Assembly (NCBI GenBank): GCA_030826915.1
Contig: JAUUDE010000010.1
Location: forward strand, 21,469-85,468
Source: Thiomicrospira sp.
GTDB taxonomy: Bacteria > Pseudomonadota > Gammaproteobacteria > Thiomicrospirales > Thiomicrospiraceae
Direction: 5' to 3'
Length of the DNA stretch: 64,000 bases
Shown here: in pieces, positions 32,441 to 43,225 of the stretch
How the letters are laid out: each line of letters starts with the position of its first letter
Position numbering within the stretch: the stretch's first letter is position 1
Notes under the pieces: generated by a model
What the model saw: the letters and a program-made list of their open reading frames with translations, nothing else
The model's database searches: none
Told to the model about the DNA's origin: nothing
Translations under genes and position numbers: made by a program

Positions 32441-33133
32441 TTAATCGTCTAAATCACCACACTTTAAGTTGCCTGGTACTGAGATATCGATTCGTTTTGG
32501 ATTGGGTAGGTTTAAGCCATTCATAATGGTTGAAAAGTCTTCGTAGCTTTTACCGTCACCGACTCGAGTATTGAATTGCTTTTCTTCACCAATGGTTGAC
32601 TGGCTAAAGCCTTTGTAGTCGTGGGCAGGGAAGACCAAAGTGTCTTCAGGTAAGTTAAATAACTTCTCTGTTAAAGAGTGGTACATATCTTCATTGCTTC
32701 CTAATTGGAAGTCTGTACGACCGCAATCACGAACCAGCAATGTATCCCCAGTAAAAACCGCACCGTCAATTAAGTAGGTGCTGTCGTTGTTGGTATGGCC
32801 AGGTGTGTAAAGCACCTTGATTTCTTGTTCACCTAACTTAAAGGTGTCGCCATCTTTAGTTAAGATGTCCGCACATTCTGAACCAGATTTTTTATGAACT
32901 GCAATTTTAGCCCGGGTACGTTTACGAATTGGGCCTGCACCTGTAATGTGGTCTGCGTGAATATGGGTTTCAAGCAGGTATTTAACATCTAAACCAAGCT
33001 CTTCAATATGTTGCATATCACGCTCAACCTGTTCAAGCACAGAATCAATTACAGCCGCTTCTTTAGTGGCTTCATCCCAGACTAAATATGTGAAGGTCCA
33101 TGTGTCATAATCAAATAGCTGTCGAATTTTCAT
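32441..33133 (-). CDS. MBL-fold hydrolase, persulfide dioxygenase (ETHE1/Blh)-like
   Basis: ETHIHADHITGA, YTPGHTNNDSTYLIDGAVFTGDTLLVRDCGRTDFQ, FPAHDYKG. Confidence 0.88.
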   Translation of the reverse strand: MKIRQLFDYDTWTFTYLVWDEATKEAAVIDSVLEQVERDMQHIEELGLDVKYLLETHIHADHITGAGPIRKRTRAKIAVHKKSGSECADILTKDGDTFKLGEQEIKVLYTPGHTNNDSTYLIDGAVFTGDTLLVRDCGRTDFQLGSNEDMYHSLTEKLFNLPEDTLVFPAHDYKGFSQSTIGEEKQFNTRVGDGKSYEDFSTIMNGLNLPNPKRIDISVPGNLKCGDLDD

Positions 33134-33261
33134 ATTGCACCACCTTGTGTTAATGAATGATTGCGTATTGTGTTTGCTATAATAAGCGTTTAAAAACGAT
33201 ATTAGTATTCGCTGAAATACTAGTGTTATATAAAATATTAATCTGGTTATTATCTATAGTT

Positions 33262-36200
33262 ATGACAGTTTCGTCAACCTCAAGTATTTCAATTCAAAAT
33301 TTTAAAAGCGCTATCAATGCCTGCATGCTCAAAGACCGTTTCTTTTTGCAAAGAGGATTTGATAAAGGTGGTTTTGAAGGTTTATCTGAAGAGCAATTAA
33401 AGACTAACCAGGCCTGGTTAAAGCTTAGCGAAAAACTACAAAAATCGTTATTACAGGTTGAAGCTAGAAAAAAGAGCTTGCCAAAAACTGAATACGACGA
33501 TGCGTTACCCGTTGCAGGTAAAAAGGATCAACTGGTTGAGTTGATTAAAAATAACCAAGTTGTGGTGATTGCTGGTGAGACAGGCTCAGGTAAAACCACG
33601 CAAATTCCTAAAATCTGTTTAGAGGCAGGGCTAGGAGTTCATGGAAAAATTGGTTGTACTCAGCCAAGACGACTTGCTGCTCGCAGTGTGGCAGAAAGAA
33701 TCTCAGAAGAACTGCATTCATCGCTTGGGCAAGTTGTTGGTTATCAAGTTCGATTTTTAGATCAAGTGCATGACAATAGTCTGATTAAAGTCATGACCGA
33801 TGGAATTCTGTTAGCGGAAGTTCAAAACGATCGTTATTTAAATCAATATGAAGCCATTATTATTGATGAAGCGCACGAGCGTAGCATTAATATCGATTTT
33901 CTATTGGGCATTCTAAAACAGTTATTAAGCAAACGCCCAGATCTTAAAGTTATTATTACTTCTGCAACCATTGATACTCAACGATTTGCGGACCACTTTA
34001 CAATCAACGGTAAACGCCCACCTGTTGTTGAGGTTTCTGGCCGAACATACCCTGTTGAACTGCGTTATCGCCCATTATCCAGTTATGAAGATGATGCAGG
34101 TAATGAGATTGAGCAAGATATGGTTACAGGTATTGTCGATGCCATTGATGAACTTGGCCATGAAGACCCGTTTGGTGATGTATTGGTGTTTCAAGTGGGT
34201 GAGCGAGACATTAAAGAAACAGCGGAAGCCCTACGTAAGCATCAATTAAAAAATACTGAAATTGTTCCGCTGTATGCTCGATTGTCGATGAGTGAACAGC
34301 AAAAAGTGTTTAAAACCTCTCAAAAACGTCGCATTATTTTAAGTACCAATGTGGCTGAAACCTCTTTGACTGTTCCAGGTATTAAATATGTCATTGACCC
34401 AGGCCTGGTAAGAATCAGTCGTTACAGTGTGCGCAATAAAGTTCAGCGTTTGCCCATAGAAAAAATCTCACAAGCATCCGCTAATCAGCGTAAAGGGCGT
34501 TGTGGGCGTGTGAGTGATGGTATTTGTATTCGTCTTTATGATGAAGAGAGTTTTAATGCTCGCCCAGAATTTACCGATCCTGAAATTCACCGTACTTCTT
34601 TAACATCGGTGATTTTAACTATGACTCAGTTAAAACTGGGAGCGGTAAATCGATTTCCATTCATAGAAGCACCCAACGATAAAGCGATTAATGATGGATT
34701 TAGACAGCTGCACGAACTGGGCGCTTTGGATGATAAACGCAGGTTGACTGAAGAAGGGCGTCAAATTGCCAAATTACCCGTTGATCCAAGCGTGGCTAAA
34801 ATGGTGATTGAAGCTGAAAAAAATGGCGTCTTAGCTGAGGTGTTGATTGTTGCAGCGGTATTAAGTATTCAAGACCCACGTGATATTAATGAAACTACTA
34901 TGCAGGCCGCAAGAGTTGCGCATAAACCTTTTGAAGATGAGCGTTCGGATTTTTTATTTTTCTTAAATCTATGGCGATTTTATGAGCATCAGCGTCGCCA
35001 TCTGTCGCAAAATAAATTAAGAAAACTCTGTAAAACCAATTTTCTCTCTTATATGCGTATGAAAGAGTGGCATGAACTGACCATGCAATTAGAACAAAGT
35101 CTAAAACGCATTGGTATGAAAGTGGGTGAGCTTCATCTATATGAAGAGGTACGCCAGAAATTGCCTAATGGCCAACAAGGCGAGGTGAAAGAGCGTTTAA
35201 GTGATATGCACAGTATTGCCGTGCATCGTTCTTTGTTAGCAGGCCTGCTCGGTAATGTGGCGACGCGAGATGATGAAAAATCGTATTTAGGCGCGCGTAA
35301 TACCAAACTGTTTATTCACCCAAGTTCCAGTCTGTTTAAGCGCAAGCCAAAATGGATGTTGTCTGCGGAGTTAGTTGAAACCACCAAATTATATGCTCGT
35401 ACTAATGCGGCAATTGATGTGCGTTGGGTAGAAAGTTTAGCCAAACATCTTATTAAGCATAGTTACAGTGATCCACATTGGCAGAAAAAGAATGGGCAAG
35501 TTGGTGCTTATGAATCCATTACTCTATATGGTTTGCCGATTGTGACGAAACGCCATTGTAATTATGGGCCAATCAATCCTAAAGAATCACATAAAATCTT
35601 TTTACGCCACGGCATGGTGGAAGGGCAGTTATTTACTAAAGCCAAATTTTTTGTTCATAACCAAGCTTTGATTCAAAAAATTGAGAAGTTAGAGCATAAA
35701 CTGCGTCGCCCTGACTTTTTAGTCGATGAAGAGGTGCTGTATCAATTTTATGATGAGCGAATTCCTAAGCATATTTACAGCAAACCCGCTTTTGAAAAAT
35801 GGGTAAAAAAGGCCGAAAAAGAATCACCGCAAAAATTGGAAGCTTTATTCCTGACTGAAGCGGATTTAATGAAACAGTCTGCGAGTGGTTCAATGTTGCA
35901 TGACTATCCCGACCAAGTGCATCTTAGTAATCAGATGTCTTTGGACGTGGATTACCATTTTGAACCAGGTAAAAAGAGTGATGGTTTAATTTATCATTTA
36001 CCCCTTTCGAGTTTAAATACGGTTGAAAAAGAAGATCTTGAATGGCTAACACCAGGCCTGCTTAAAGAGAAAACAGCCTTTTATATCAAATCATTACCTA
36101 AACTTCTTAGAAAACAGTTTATCCCGGCACCACACTATGCCGATTTGGTATTAGCGGAGATGAGTGCCGATAAAGTGGTTTCTGGTGGCAAAAAAGAACC

Positions 36201-37275
36201 TTATCTGCATCAGCTTGTCTGGGCGCTCAATCGCAAAGCTAATCAAAAGGTGTCGGTCAATGATTTTATTGATACGGTTCTACCAGAGCATTTAATTCCC
36301 TACTTTATTTTGCAAGATGATAAGGGCAGAAAGTTGGCAGAAAACGCCAGTTTAGATGCTTTAAAACAAGAGTATCAGCATTTGGTTGATGCCAAAATTC
36401 AAAAGCATCAGGCAAAACAAAAAAATCAAAACACCGTGATTACCGAGTGGAATTTTGGTGACTTAGAACAAAGCCAAACGATTAAAAGTCAAGGCAAAGA
36501 GATGCTGGCTTACCCAGCCTTACAAATTCAAGGCAATGAAATTGTATTAGGATTAATGGGCGAGCAGCAAGCGTCACTTGAATCGCATGCTGAAGCCGTT
36601 TTGTTATTAATAGAACGTTTACTGGCAGATAAGGTTAAGTACCTGCAGAAAAAACTGCCTTTGCAAAAGGCGTGCTTATGTTACGCACCTTATGGAACCT
36701 GCCAAGACTTAACGCAGCAGGTGATTGATAGAGCTTTGCAGGCTTTGGTTGCGAATCCAGAGAAGATTCGTACTCAAAAAGAATTTGATGATGTTTTAAA
36801 AGAAGTTCAAAGCCAATGGGTGAATGTAGCTCAGCAGATAGCTAAGCAGGTAAACGACATTTTTACCATGCATCAGCAGATAGCCAAACAGGTAAGAGGA
36901 CGTGTAAACCCTCGTTGGTTAGCCTCTATTTCGGATATTCAACAACAGCTGGATGCACTGATATCGAAAGATTTTGTACGTAATACACCAGAAGTTTGGT
37001 TCAAACAGATTGAGCGTTATTTGAAAGCCTTGAAAATTCGTTTAGAAAAATTAGATTTGGATCCAAGTAAAGACCAGAAATCCATTCGTGAAATTCAACC
37101 GATATTAAAACAATATCAAAAAATCGCAGAAGAACCCGCTTATCAAAACCAACCAGGCCTGGTAGATATTCGCTGGATGATTGAAGAGTTACGTATTTCT
37201 CTATTTTCTCAACCAATGAAAACTCTAAAGCCTGTTTCTATTCAGCGTATAGAAAAGCAAATGAAATCACTTTAA
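33262..37275 (+). CDS. hrpA: ATP-dependent RNA helicase HrpA (start 33262 preferred over 33157)
   Basis: VIAGETGSGKTTQIPKICLEAG, DEAHERSINIDFLLG, QRKGRCGRVSDGICIRLY; very long C-terminal DUF3418 region. Confidence 0.95.
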   Translation: MTVSSTSSISIQNFKSAINACMLKDRFFLQRGFDKGGFEGLSEEQLKTNQAWLKLSEKLQKSLLQVEARKKSLPKTEYDDALPVAGKKDQLVELIKNNQVVVIAGETGSGKTTQIPKICLEAGLGVHGKIGCTQPRRLAARSVAERISEELHSSLGQVVGYQVRFLDQVHDNSLIKVMTDGILLAEVQNDRYLNQYEAIIIDEAHERSINIDFLLGILKQLLSKRPDLKVIITSATIDTQRFADHFTINGKRPPVVEVSGRTYPVELRYRPLSSYEDDAGNEIEQDMVTGIVDAIDELGHEDPFGDVLVFQVGERDIKETAEALRKHQLKNTEIVPLYARLSMSEQQKVFKTSQKRRIILSTNVAETSLTVPGIKYVIDPGLVRISRYSVRNKVQRLPIEKISQASANQRKGRCGRVSDGICIRLYDEESFNARPEFTDPEIHRTSLTSVILTMTQLKLGAVNRFPFIEAPNDKAINDGFRQLHELGALDDKRRLTEEGRQIAKLPVDPSVAKMVIEAEKNGVLAEVLIVAAVLSIQDPRDINETTMQAARVAHKPFEDERSDFLFFLNLWRFYEHQRRHLSQNKLRKLCKTNFLSYMRMKEWHELTMQLEQSLKRIGMKVGELHLYEEVRQKLPNGQQGEVKERLSDMHSIAVHRSLLAGLLGNVATRDDEKSYLGARNTKLFIHPSSSLFKRKPKWMLSAELVETTKLYARTNAAIDVRWVESLAKHLIKHSYSDPHWQKKNGQVGAYESITLYGLPIVTKRHCNYGPINPKESHKIFLRHGMVEGQLFTKAKFFVHNQALIQKIEKLEHKLRRPDFLVDEEVLYQFYDERIPKHIYSKPAFEKWVKKAEKESPQKLEALFLTEADLMKQSASGSMLHDYPDQVHLSNQMSLDVDYHFEPGKKSDGLIYHLPLSSLNTVEKEDLEWLTPGLLKEKTAFYIKSLPKLLRKQFIPAPHYADLVLAEMSADKVVSGGKKEPYLHQLVWALNRKANQKVSVNDFIDTVLPEHLIPYFILQDDKGRKLAENASLDALKQEYQHLVDAKIQKHQAKQKNQNTVITEWNFGDLEQSQTIKSQGKEMLAYPALQIQGNEIVLGLMGEQQASLESHAEAVLLLIERLLADKVKYLQKKLPLQKACLCYAPYGTCQDLTQQVIDRALQALVANPEKIRTQKEFDDVLKEVQSQWVNVAQQIAKQVNDIFTMHQQIAKQVRGRVNPRWLASISDIQQQLDALISKDFVRNTPEVWFKQIERYLKALKIRLEKLDLDPSKDQKSIREIQPILKQYQKIAEEPAYQNQPGLVDIRWMIEELRISLFSQPMKTLKPVSIQRIEKQMKSL

Positions 37276-37540
37276 TACATGTTCAGATCAACTGGGTTGT
37301 GAGCTCTGATTGATCTGGATTTTCTTATGTAATCTACTAATTATTGCTTATTTCAGAAAATTGCTTGTATCCACCAGAAAAGCGTTTTAAGCTGCTATAG
37401 AAAATTAATGTTTTTAAGGGTTTTTGAGGTTGTGAATAAACCTGCTCAAGACTTTGCACTCATATTCATATTTTTTTCATCATTGAGTGCTGTCTTTTGC
37501 TTTAACCTGAAAATGAAACAAACAATATCGAGGATATAAC

Positions 37541-38122
37541 ATGACTAAACGTTTTAATTTAAACGCAACCGCTATTTTTTCAACTGCTGTTTTAGGGTCT
37601 GCTTTACTTATTGCTGGTTGTTCAGGTGATAATGATGAAGCAAAAACAGCGCAAGAATCTGCTGCAGAGCAAAGTGCTATGGCTGTTAAACAGCCAGCTC
37701 CAGTAGAAGCTCCAAAGGCTACTATGCAACCTGAGCCATCTCCAGCTTCTAAAGCCATGGCTGAAGTAAAAGAAACAGCAGCAGACGTGAAAGAAGAGGT
37801 ACAAGAAACAGCAGCAGCTGTGAAAGAAGAGGTACAAGAGCAAGTAGCGGCTGTGAAAGAGGAAGTGTCAGAAATGGTTTCATCTTCTCCATCGGGTGAG
37901 AAAGCATATGCAACATGTGTAGGTTGCCATGGTGCTAATGGTGAGGGTGGCGTTGGACCACGTTTAAATAACCAGAGTGCTGCAGAGGTTGTTGCTAAGC
38001 TAGAAAAATACAAAGCAGGTGAGCAAATGGGACCAATGACTGGCATGATGGCACCAATGGCGGCAGGCTTAAGTACTGATGATATGAAATCAATTGCTGA
38101 GTATGTAACAGCTTTAAAATAA
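37541..38122 (+). CDS. Lipoprotein c-type cytochrome (cytochrome c5-like) with an N-terminal 11-mer repeat linker
   Basis: Lipobox LLIAGCSGD; haem motif YATCVGCHGANGEGGVGPRLNNQ; repeats VKEEVQETAAA. Confidence 0.9.
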   Translation: MTKRFNLNATAIFSTAVLGSALLIAGCSGDNDEAKTAQESAAEQSAMAVKQPAPVEAPKATMQPEPSPASKAMAEVKETAADVKEEVQETAAAVKEEVQEQVAAVKEEVSEMVSSSPSGEKAYATCVGCHGANGEGGVGPRLNNQSAAEVVAKLEKYKAGEQMGPMTGMMAPMAAGLSTDDMKSIAEYVTALK

Positions 38123-38143
38123 TTCTAACGGCAAAACCGAAAA

Positions 38144-38176
38144 GAGACCTTTGCACCCCTCTCTTGCAAAGGTCTC
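38144..38176. repeat. TIR-only mini-hairpin sharing family G MITE ends
   Basis: GAGACCTTTGCAcccctctctTGCAAAGGTCTC: perfect 12-bp stem. Confidence 0.8.
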
Positions 38177-38196
38177 GTAACGTCTTATTTTTATAA

Positions 38197-38231
38197 AAAA
38201 ACGCCTACATTTGTTAGGCGTTTTTTTTCCT
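38197..38231. terminator. Intrinsic terminator
   Basis: AAAAAAACGCCTACATTTGTTAGGCGTTTTTTTT. Confidence 0.85.
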
Positions 38232-38243
38232 GTAATAAAAGAT

Positions 38244-38561
38244 TTATCCAAGATGTTCTGCCACTAAGGCATCCCGAATTTGCATGTAAGCAATTAAGAA
38301 CTCAAACATCATTCGCCAAAATAGTTGCATAAAAAAGAAAGCAGCTGTAAACATCAAAATGATTCCAACCTGTTGTTTTGTTGTTAATGAACGCCAGAAA
38401 AGGGATTGACCCGTCTCATAAATCGTTCCTAAAATTTGATATTTTTTGCTAGCCCAAATGAGAAAAAACCAAAGCGTAATAGGCAATATGACTGCGCCTA
38501 AATAATAAAACGCAATGAGCACATCAGTGCTAATAAAGGTTTTGAAAGTCAAAAAATCCAT
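38244..38561 (-). CDS. Small membrane protein, DUF4282-like/unknown
   Basis: 105 aa with N-terminal TM VLIAFYYLGAVILPITLWFFLIW and second TM; family assignment tentative. Confidence 0.65.
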   Translation of the reverse strand: MDFLTFKTFISTDVLIAFYYLGAVILPITLWFFLIWASKKYQILGTIYETGQSLFWRSLTTKQQVGIILMFTAAFFFMQLFWRMMFEFLIAYMQIRDALVAEHLG

Positions 38562-38809
38562 AGGTTGAAACCTTTGTATGCCTGTTTATAAGTAAAAGTT
38601 TACAAAGTATTCTACTCTCTAAAGATAAGAAAAGGTATTAGTCGGTTTTCAAGACAAGCAGGTTATTTCTTTTTTAAAGTTGTGCACTCCATTCAAAGAA
38701 AGGTATCAATAAGTGACTTGCAATAATGCTATAATTTCCCGCATTAATTTCTCACCAGGCCTGGTTGCTTTCTAGGTTTGTCATATCGGTATTTATAGGT
38801 TTTAAGTAG

Positions 38810-40480
38810 ATGAGTAACAACGAAACAGTTGATCGCCCAGTGAATTTCATTCGCAATATTATTAATGATGATTTAGCTAATCATAAGCATGAACAAGTGC
38901 ATACACGTTTTCCCCCTGAACCCAATGGCTATTTACACATTGGTCACGCCAAATCTATTTGTTTGAATTTTGGTTTGGCAGAGGACTATAAAGGCCTGTG
39001 TAACCTGCGTTTTGATGATACCAACCCTGCAAAAGAAGATATGGAATATGTGGATTCTATTAAGCAGGATGTGCAATGGCTTGGTTTTCAGTGGGCGGGT
39101 GACATTTGTTATTCATCTAATTACTTTGACCAATTCTATGCCTACGCGACCGAGCTTATTGAAAAAGGTTTGGCGTATGTCTGTTTCTTAAATTCAGAAG
39201 AGTCACGTGAATACCGTGGTTCGTTAAAAGAGCCTGGAAAAGATAGCCCGTGTCGTGATACCTCGGTTGAAGAGAATTTAGCACTGTTCAGTAAAATGAA
39301 AAACGGTGAATTCAAAGAGGGTGAGTGTGTGTTACGAGCCAAAATTGATATGGCTTCTTCATTTATGTGTATGCGTGATCCAACTTTATACCGTGTGCGT
39401 TTCGAGACGCATCACCAAACGGGAGATAAGTGGTGTATTTATCCAATGTACGATTTTGCACACTGTATTTCGGATGCCATCGAACATATCACGCACTCTT
39501 TATGCACTTTAGAGTTTCAAGATAACCGTCGTTTGTATGATTGGGTATTGGATCATTTGGATGATTTTTCAAAACCAGACCGCCCGCATCAATATGAGTT
39601 TTCACGTCTGAATCTTGAATATACGGTGATGTCTAAACGTAAGTTGCATCAGCTTGTAGATGATAAATTAGTGGAAGGTTGGAACGACCCTCGTATGCCA
39701 ACCATTTCTGGTATGCGTCGTCGTGGTTATACTCCAGCTTCAATTCGTGACTTTGCTGAACGTATTGGTATCTCTAAAGTAGATAGCATGACCGAAATGG
39801 GGATTTTAGAAGCCGCAGTGCGTGATGATTTAAATAAGGTTGCACCGCGTTCAATGGCCGTTTTAGACCCAATTAAGCTGGTTATTGAAAACTACGAAAG
39901 CGAGCCAGAAGTATTGATGGCGCCAATTCATCCGCAAAATGAAGAGATGGGTAAACGTGAGATACTATTTGGTCGAGAAGTGTATATTGACCGTGCGGAT
40001 TTTACTGAAGTAGCACCTAATGGAAAGTTTATGCGTTTGGCTTTAGACAAAGAAGTGCGTCTACGTAATGCCTATGTGATTAAAGGTGTTCGTGCTGAAT
40101 ATGATGCGGATGGCAATGTGACAACGGTTTACTGTACTTATGACCCAGATACACACGGCAAAAATCCCGCTGATGGCCGTAAGGTAAAAGGGGTGATTCA
40201 TTTTGTTGAGGCAAGTAAAGCCATACCTGCTGAGTTTAGACTGTACGACCGCCTGTTTACCGTAGAAAATCCAGCAAAAGAAGATGATTTTGAATCTGTT
40301 ATTAATCCAGAATCTTTAACGATTAAAAACGGCTTTGTAGAACCAGGCCTGCTTAATTCAGAGCCAGAAAAAGCGTATCAATTTGAACGTGAAGGTTATT
40401 TCTGTAGAGATAATCAATCAGTAGATAAACAAATTTATAACCGTACTGTTGCATTACGTGACACATGGTCGGCAAAATAA
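38810..40480 (+). CDS. glnS: Glutaminyl-tRNA synthetase
   Basis: [41 protein letters not shown]. Confidence 0.98.
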   Translation: MSNNETVDRPVNFIRNIINDDLANHKHEQVHTRFPPEPNGYLHIGHAKSICLNFGLAEDYKGLCNLRFDDTNPAKEDMEYVDSIKQDVQWLGFQWAGDICYSSNYFDQFYAYATELIEKGLAYVCFLNSEESREYRGSLKEPGKDSPCRDTSVEENLALFSKMKNGEFKEGECVLRAKIDMASSFMCMRDPTLYRVRFETHHQTGDKWCIYPMYDFAHCISDAIEHITHSLCTLEFQDNRRLYDWVLDHLDDFSKPDRPHQYEFSRLNLEYTVMSKRKLHQLVDDKLVEGWNDPRMPTISGMRRRGYTPASIRDFAERIGISKVDSMTEMGILEAAVRDDLNKVAPRSMAVLDPIKLVIENYESEPEVLMAPIHPQNEEMGKREILFGREVYIDRADFTEVAPNGKFMRLALDKEVRLRNAYVIKGVRAEYDADGNVTTVYCTYDPDTHGKNPADGRKVKGVIHFVEASKAIPAEFRLYDRLFTVENPAKEDDFESVINPESLTIKNGFVEPGLLNSEPEKAYQFEREGYFCRDNQSVDKQIYNRTVALRDTWSAK

Positions 40481-40518
40481 TTCAGCAATCAAAAAGTAAA
40501 GCTGAAAAGGAAAACAAA

Positions 40519-40956
40519 ATGATGCGAATTTGTGGTGTAGAACTGAGCGGTAATGACGCCGTTGTCTGCTTGTTGACGGTTGAAAATGAGTTATTTAACT
40601 TGCCTGATTGCCGTGTGCGTCGAGTGACCTGCCAAAACCCGGATAAGGCAAACGATCTTAAATATTTTCAAAAAACGTTTAAACAATTGATGACCGATTA
40701 TCAAATTGACACGGTTGTCATTAAAGAACGTATGAAAAAGGGTAAATTTGCAGGGGGTGCAAATGGCTTTAAGTTAGAGGCAACGCTTCAGCTAATGGAT
40801 GATATCAATGTTGTGCTGATGTCATCATCTGATCAAAAGGTACATCTAAAACATTATCCATTGCCAATTACATTTGCAGAGACGGGTTTGAAAAAGTTCC
40901 AAGAGACCGCTTTTATGGCCGCCTTCTGTTATTATGCTAGTAAACATGTGTGGTAA
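40519..40956 (+). CDS. DUF3010 family protein
   Basis: MRICGVELSGNDAVVCLL...VVIKERMKKGKFAGGANGFKLEATLQL; ATG 40519 preferred. Confidence 0.85.
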   Translation: MMRICGVELSGNDAVVCLLTVENELFNLPDCRVRRVTCQNPDKANDLKYFQKTFKQLMTDYQIDTVVIKERMKKGKFAGGANGFKLEATLQLMDDINVVLMSSSDQKVHLKHYPLPITFAETGLKKFQETAFMAAFCYYASKHVW

Positions 40957-40961
40957 ATAAA

Positions 40962-42350
40962 ATGACCGATTTAGCAAGCTCTGCATTTGTTCATCTAGAT
41001 TTACCAAAATCGCAGTTAGATAACCTAGCTCAGTTAGGTTATGCCAATATGACACCTATCCAAGAAGAGGCGTTACCGCTTGCTTTAGGTGGGCATGACT
41101 TGATTGCGCAAGCAAAGACAGGTAGTGGTAAAACGGCGGCCTTTGGTATTCCAATGTTACAAAAGTTGGATGTTACAAAGATGTCGGTGCAGGGGTTGGT
41201 GATTTGCCCAACTCGTGAATTGAGTAATCAAGTAGCGGAAGAACTCAGAAGATTAGCTCGCTTTCAAGCCAACCTTAAAATAATTGTGCTTTCTGGTGGT
41301 GTTCCAATGCGCCCGCAAATTGCCTCGCTAGAACATGGCGCACATATTGTAGTTGGCACACCAGGTCGTCTTAAAGACCATATTCAAAAGAATAATCTCG
41401 ATATTTCTGATATTCAGACCTTGGTTTTAGATGAAGCGGATAGAATGCTAGAAATGGGCTTTAAAGAAGAGATGGTGGATATTATTGATTACACGCCACA
41501 TACTCGTCAAACTCTACTGTTTTCTGCGACATTCCCCGATGATATTGAATATATTAGCCGTCGTTTTCAAAAGAACCCAATGCAAATTGCCGTTGAAGCG
41601 CATCACGGAATGGAAACTATTGAACAAACTTTCTATATGTGTCACCACAAAGATAAATTGGCGAGTTTGGTTAGATTGTTATCGGTAAACCAGTTTGAAC
41701 ACGGGATGATTTTCTGTAACACCAAAGCGTTGGTAAAAGAGGTGGTTGACTACCTTAATAGCAAAGGTTTTGATGCGGTATCTTTGCATGGCGATATGGA
41801 ACAGCGTGAACGTGAACAAATTTTGATTCGTTTTAAACATCATAGCACCAATTTATTAGTGGCAACCGATGTCGCCGCGCGTGGCTTAGACATTGAAGCG
41901 CTTCCAGCGGTAATTAACTATGAATTGCCAAGAAATCAAGAAACCTACACGCATCGCATTGGCCGAACAGGGCGAGCAGGCCTGGAAGGCAAAGCCATTA
42001 CTCTGTTTACTGAAAAAGAGCGTTACAAGTTAGACCATTTGAGTGACTACCAAGGTCATGCACTTGAATATGAGTCAATTGAACGCCTGCCGAATGCAAG
42101 AATTAATCCGGTAGAACCTAAGTTTGTCACTTTATATATTTCTGGAGGCCGTAAAGATAAAGTGCGCCGTGGAGATATATTGGGAGCGATTACCAAACAA
42201 GTTGGTCTAGAAGGAAAGCACGTGGGTAAGATTGATGTTGTTGATCACTCTAGCTATGTCGCGATTGAACGTGGTTATGAAGCAGAAGTCGTAAGAGGCT
42301 TAAACCAAAATAAAATTAAAGGCCGTAAGTTTAAAGTAGGGCGCGTTTAA
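40962..42350 (+). CDS. dbpA: ATP-dependent RNA helicase DbpA (DEAD-box)
   Basis: AQAKTGSGKTAAFGIP, VLDEADRMLEMGF, SATFP, HRIGRTGRAG, C-terminal RNA-binding domain. Confidence 0.95.
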   Translation: MTDLASSAFVHLDLPKSQLDNLAQLGYANMTPIQEEALPLALGGHDLIAQAKTGSGKTAAFGIPMLQKLDVTKMSVQGLVICPTRELSNQVAEELRRLARFQANLKIIVLSGGVPMRPQIASLEHGAHIVVGTPGRLKDHIQKNNLDISDIQTLVLDEADRMLEMGFKEEMVDIIDYTPHTRQTLLFSATFPDDIEYISRRFQKNPMQIAVEAHHGMETIEQTFYMCHHKDKLASLVRLLSVNQFEHGMIFCNTKALVKEVVDYLNSKGFDAVSLHGDMEQREREQILIRFKHHSTNLLVATDVAARGLDIEALPAVINYELPRNQETYTHRIGRTGRAGLEGKAITLFTEKERYKLDHLSDYQGHALEYESIERLPNARINPVEPKFVTLYISGGRKDKVRRGDILGAITKQVGLEGKHVGKIDVVDHSSYVAIERGYEAEVVRGLNQNKIKGRKFKVGRV

Positions 42351-42379
42351 TTAAGATATTTATGGTTTTTAAAGCATTA

Positions 42380-42433
42380 TTACAATAAAAAAGCGGTGTT
42401 ACCAGGCCTGGTAACACCGCTTTTTTATTGTAA
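42380..42433. terminator. 54-bp perfect palindrome, bidirectional intrinsic terminator between convergent dbpA and bcp
   Basis: TTACAATAAAAAAGCGGTGTTACCAGG|CCTGGTAACACCGCTTTTTTATTGTAA, no unpaired loop. Confidence 0.93.
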
Positions 42434-42465
42434 CTAAACTCAGTTTTAAATGCAGTAATGAAGTT

Positions 42466-42930
42466 TTAAAGTGCCTGAACTTTATCTAACATCTTTGCAG
42501 CATGGCCATCAGGTGAAACGCCATATTCAACATAGGCTAGGTTGCCTTGTTTATCAATAATAAATGTTGAACGTACAATACCCATTTTGGATATACCATT
42601 TTTTTCTTTTAAACGCCATACATCATAAGCTTCACAAACCTCACCAGATGTATCTGCCAAAAGGTCTACTTTTAGGTCAAATTTATCAATAAAAGCTTGA
42701 TGACTCGCACAATCATCTTTGCTAACACCAATTATAACCGTATTCGCTTGTGCAAAATCATCGGCTAAGGCGCTAAAGTCATTCGCTTCAATGGTACAAC
42801 CAGGCGTATCATCTTTTGGGTAAAAATAGAGCACGATATTTTTATGGTTCTGGAAATCAGTAAGGTTAACTTCTTCATTATTTTGATTAAGACTAGAGAT
42901 TAAAGGGGCTTTTTGACCAGCTTCGAGCAT
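42466..42930 (-). CDS. bcp: Thioredoxin-dependent thiol peroxidase (BCP/peroxiredoxin Q)
   Basis: YFYPKDDTPGCTIEANDFS, 154 aa. Confidence 0.95.
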   Translation of the reverse strand: MLEAGQKAPLISSLNQNNEEVNLTDFQNHKNIVLYFYPKDDTPGCTIEANDFSALADDFAQANTVIIGVSKDDCASHQAFIDKFDLKVDLLADTSGEVCEAYDVWRLKEKNGISKMGIVRSTFIIDKQGNLAYVEYGVSPDGHAAKMLDKVQAL

Positions 42931-42964
42931 TGATTTTACCTTTGGTTATACTATTTACGTTATT

Positions 42965-43225
42965 TAGTCGACTTTGAATAACTACTTTAAATTATGGCAA
43001 AGTCAGATTTTCCTCAACAAGGCAGAATTTTGAAGTGCTATCTAGATAACATAAGATTCTAACGCAGATGAGGGAGAGCTGGCGCAGCCCCTTCGGGTAG
43101 GCGTTTAAGCAGGCATGCTCGTTGTTAATCTTGGTAAGGAAACAACCCTTACTTGCAATCCACGCCTAGAGCCTAACTACTTAAACGTCTCACATAATTT
43201 TAAAGTTGTTATTCAGAGTCGACTA
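42965..43225. repeat. ~265-bp structured repeat, copy B
   Basis: TAGTCGACTTTGAATAACTACTTTAAATTATG ... CATAATTTTAAAGTTGTTATTCAGAGTCGACTA. Confidence 0.92.

Noticed and set aside
37480-38046. 188-aa minus-strand ORF opposite the cytochrome gene
   Set aside because: Low-complexity Ser/Thr/Ala shadow of the 11-mer repeats; the plus strand has a lipobox and haem motif.
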